Origin: Crocinitomicaceae bacterium
GTDB lineage: Bacteria > Bacteroidota > Bacteroidia > Flavobacteriales_D > Sanyastnellaceae
Direction: 5' to 3'
DNA: 8,849 nucleotides
NCBI GenBank assembly: GCA_020848015.1
Contig: JADLBA010000315.1
Location: 1-8,849 of the forward strand
A program made the translations under genes and the position numbers. This document shows positions 7,801 through 8,849 of this stretch, in pieces. The notes beneath the pieces are model-generated. The model was not told where the DNA came from, ran no database searches, and saw only the letters and a program-made list of their open reading frames with translations. Numbering within the stretch: the first letter of the stretch is position 1; each line of letters starts with the position of its first letter.

Positions 7801-8392
7801 TACTTTTCTGGCACCTGATGAATATGCTATCCTCTCAAGTGATACAAATCTTTTTCTTTCGAAGTACCCGGACACAATAAATGTATTGGGAGTTTTTGAT
7901 TTCAAATTAAATAACAGTGGAGATAGAATACAAATTCATAATCACCGGAACGAAGATCTTGTTTCTTTTTACTATTCTGATGAATCTCCCTGGCCGGGGA
8001 ATACGGATGGGACGGGGCGGAGTGCCGAATTTGATACAACTTATACAGATCAGGAGCTTCCGTATGCCTGGATGAACGGGTGCATTGGCGGATCTCCGGG
8101 AGCACCCTACGACCCCAACTGTGGCAATCTTACTATGATAGAAAATGTTTTCCGCGATGAATGGAGCCTGTGGCCTAATCCGGCAGGGGAAATGTTTTTT
8201 CTGTACAATAATAATGGAACAATTGAAAGTATCCGGATACTCGATGTAACAGGGAAAGTGATACATCAGCAAAATGCAGTGGAAGAAAATATTTGCAGAG
8301 TAGATTGCAGTGACTGGGAACGCGGAATGTATTTTATTAGCGCGATTTCCTTTGATGGTGAGTATTGTGTGCGAAAATTGGTGCTGCGGTAG
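4823..8392 (+). CDS. Secreted CotH-kinase-family protein with lamin-tail domains and T9SS sorting domain
   Basis: An exported protein of 1189 residues, probably attached to the surface or released by type IX secretion. In order: signal peptide (1-31, cleavage near SQA-Q; ATG 4844 is an alternative start); lamin-tail domain (33-107, DGDYEDWIELYN) resuming at about 310-370 (HTNFKMSQGE to TPGAPN), with a nested beta-sandwich between (YDDAFVAWLNGVEIAR); chitobiase C-terminal-like domain (376-455, RFTMDGSMPD); CotH domain (about 458-850); InlB/bacterial-repeat-like domain (854-935, FDHWG); second lamin-tail domain (940-1100, GGDWIELHN); and T9SS type A sorting domain (about 1110-1189, WPNP at 1117-1120, ending KLVLR). 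CotH motifs seen: KIHGGWSR (Lys526), LRE (621-622), GDWSSGWSNN (Asp703, Asn711) and MDMDFG (Asp730, Asp732). B. subtilis CotH is a protein kinase of spore-coat proteins. Kinase activity here is inferred from these motifs, and the substrate is unknown. No clear Shine-Dalgarno precedes the start. Confidence 0.93.
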   Translation: MKRLFPNMANGLFLRVSYIAFMAALAFSSQAQVLVNEIQVTNDATLADEDGDYEDWIELYNSGSSPVSLLGWSLSDDPSDPEKWPVPDIVLPPSERQLIFASGKNRAFINPVDHFETPFYPWSNFTYLLPVAEPSAEWRLPGFDTSGWSQGIGSIGTGDDDDGTDIGSGYTSVYSRITINFSDVNAVEAMYFFADYDDAFVAWLNGVEIARSGIGVQGIPPTFDQLSDINHEANGYQGLDYDGFLIEPAVFQSALVNGENVFSFQVHNYDAWSSDMTGNFIVAIAMNTEEIQTEIAPEWANLTVEESNLHTNFKMSQGEHLYLSSNGNAADVVVLPEMQLGHSYQRSGDGNWIWCISDEPTPGAPNSTNCKTSYATAPYFSLDAGVFSGSVNVALAADNPEWEIRFTMDGSMPDTSSSLYSVPLVLDQTMTISARCFGSEVLASPVEKNTYLINEDAIDIPIVSLSVNPDYLWDPETGIHVYGPPDYELDYPYFGANFWENWEREAYIEYFDQDHVKQFEGGVGLKIHGGWSRGNEQKSFRIQCKDEYGLESMDYPLIQDKPFITSYKGFNLRNGGNDYWGYRFHDALMERSMRETNADYMAYSPVIVFLNGEYWGFMELREILDQHWAENNHGVNNNDASVISYKGDIHVISGSDTALYPMYDYITGTDPLSPEFFDSVSTMLDIENYADYIIAETYWCNGDWSSGWSNNTKFWHNDNPGGKWRFMLMDMDFGMGLAGAGPYDNYISEAGDDWYHTDQIFNRMIQNPQFREYFITRYADLINTSFQASRINAMAGAMKDEISSVFQRHCARWGTDATSIDWVLLYRLYWNQLRVQGARDVVQQEFDLANQLTLSFDIQPAGAGRIHINTIEPKEEEYPWSGVYFHGVPVEITVIENPGFQFDHWGINNLFSVENNLRQFSFDFTGNDAFVAYFTGAPVDTALQVTEFMYNDEPANDGGDWIELHNLLEIPLNLSGMTFKDDNYFHRYHLPLNTFLAPDEYAILSSDTNLFLSKYPDTINVLGVFDFKLNNSGDRIQIHNHRNEDLVSFYYSDESPWPGNTDGTGRSAEFDTTYTDQELPYAWMNGCIGGSPGAPYDPNCGNLTMIENVFRDEWSLWPNPAGEMFFLYNNNGTIESIRILDVTGKVIHQQNAVEENICRVDCSDWERGMYFISAISFDGEYCVRKLVLR

Positions 8393-8465
8393 TGAAATAT
8401 TTTATATCAGATCATTTTGGCACTTGTCCGGATAATGCTGTAAATACATTGCAAAGGAGGACTTC

Positions 8466-8495
8466 ATTGAGCAAATTTATTTTATTGTAACTTTG
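8466..8495 (+). promoter_or_regulatory. Probable promoter of the downstream secreted-protein gene
   Basis: TAACTTTG at 8488-8495 matches TAnnTTTG exactly, with ATTG at 8466-8469 as an imperfect -33 element 18 bases upstream. A start near 8502 would give a leader of about 64 nt. An alternative -7 element, TTCTTTTG (8511-8518), matches seven of eight bases and pairs with TTTG at 8492, but the 15-base spacing is too short. No convincing terminator hairpin with a T-run was seen in 8393-8465, so readthrough from the CotH-type gene is also possible. Confidence 0.4.
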
Positions 8496-8565
8496 ACAAT
8501 CTTACTTATATTCTTTTGCAGATTCGCTTCAGGAAAATAAGTACAACCTATTAATCTTAACAAAA

Positions 8566-8849
8566 ATGAAAAAAAGTGTAATCATTTCTTTTGTATTTCT
8601 GCTTCTGCTAAATGTTGGTATGGCTGATTTGCTGGGACAAGGAGTAGGCATTAATCCGTCAGGTAATTCTCCGGATCCATCTGCAGGGCTTGATATTGAT
8701 TTTTCTGATAAAGGGGTGCTGATTTCGAGGATGACGACCACACAACGCAATGCGATCAGCAACCCTGCTGAAGGTCTTGTCATTTTTAATACTGATTGTA
8801 AAACGTTCAACTATAATGCGGGTACTTCTTCTGTACCGAATTGGGTTGC
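8566..8849 (+). CDS. Secreted protein with 'GVGIN ... MTTxQR' N-terminal domain (cut by window edge)
   Basis: The first 94 codons of an exported protein are visible; the rest lies beyond the right edge. It opens MKKSVIISFVFLLLL, a clear signal peptide, likely cleaved near LLGQ. The mature start has GVGINPSGNSPDPSAGLDID, then KGVLISRMTTTQRNAI and PAEGLVIFNTDCKTFNYNAG. This pattern (GVGIN, PSA.LD, KG.LI.RMT..QR, P..GL.I.NTD...F.Y) is a widespread N-terminal module of Bacteroidota exported and surface proteins, often followed by variable repeats or adhesin-like regions. I know no biochemical function for the module. The ATG follows an A-rich leader (AACAAAA), usual for the phylum. It lies 173 bp after the CotH-family gene on the same strand. 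Neighbouring export genes suggest a shared surface role, but this is only inference. Confidence 0.85.
   Translation, partial: MKKSVIISFVFLLLLNVGMADLLGQGVGINPSGNSPDPSAGLDIDFSDKGVLISRMTTTQRNAISNPAEGLVIFNTDCKTFNYNAGTSSVPNWV

Noticed and set aside
7907..8272. Minus-strand open frame of 121 codons
   Set aside because: Antisense to the second lamin-tail and T9SS sorting domains; no supporting promoter or family resemblance.
8428..8446. Possible terminator hairpin around GTCCGGATAA after the CotH-family gene
   Set aside because: The symmetric part is only about four pairs with a GU, there is no loop room inside TCCGGA, and no T-run follows.
8529..8810. Minus-strand open frame of 93 codons
   Set aside because: It is antisense to the truncated plus-strand gene, which has a signal peptide and the recognised GVGIN/MTTxQR module and is the real coding frame.

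Overview
The window looks like a chromosomal segment from a member of the Bacteroidota. The main evidence is a secreted protein that ends in a type IX secretion (T9SS) sorting domain (WPNP motif, C-terminal KLVLR). Supporting evidence is the promoter elements, which fit the Bacteroidota pattern TTTG-N~20-TAnnTTTG, the AT-rich leaders with weak or absent Shine-Dalgarno sequences, and a truncated protein with the 'GVGIN...MTTxQR' surface-protein N-terminus common in this phylum. I cannot place it below phylum level. No RNA genes, insertion sequences, CRISPR arrays or phage genes were seen, and no stretch over 300 bases lacks a gene.

Left half, minus strand (4679 down to 1): a compact multidrug-type ABC export operon. 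In transcription order it holds a TetR-family regulator, a TolC-like outer-membrane factor, a HlyD-like periplasmic adaptor with a lipoprotein signal, two separate ABC ATPases, and the start of an ABC-2 permease cut by the window edge. The order and sequences match the YbhG-YbhF-YbhS-YbhR (CecR-regulated) drug-export family, with two differences. The double ATPase YbhF is encoded here as two adjacent genes, and an outer-membrane factor is built into the operon. Together the products would form a channel from cytoplasm to outside, with the TetR protein as the likely ligand-responsive repressor. The two ATPases have complementary defects: one has a degraded signature motif, the other degraded Q- and H-loops. 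This predicts a dimer with one consensus and one degenerate ATP site.

Middle (4680-4822): a 143-bp divergent intergenic region, very AT-rich, with a well-matched Bacteroidota promoter for the regulator/exporter operon, a partial one facing right, and several small palindromes that are candidate TetR operators.

Right half, plus strand: a 1189-residue secreted CotH-kinase-family protein. Its order is signal peptide, lamin-tail domain split by a nested beta-sandwich, chitobiase C-terminal-like domain, CotH kinase fold with the expected acidic and Asn-Asn motifs, an InlB/'bacterial repeat'-like domain, a second lamin-tail domain, and the T9SS sorting domain. It is followed, after 173 bp with its own probable promoter, by the first 94 codons of another exported protein. 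Bacillus CotH phosphorylates spore-coat proteins encoded beside it, so the downstream protein is a possible but unproven substrate.

Nothing here is clearly a wholly new system. The most worthwhile leads are the asymmetric split ATPase pair and the exported CotH-type putative kinase with its neighbour.
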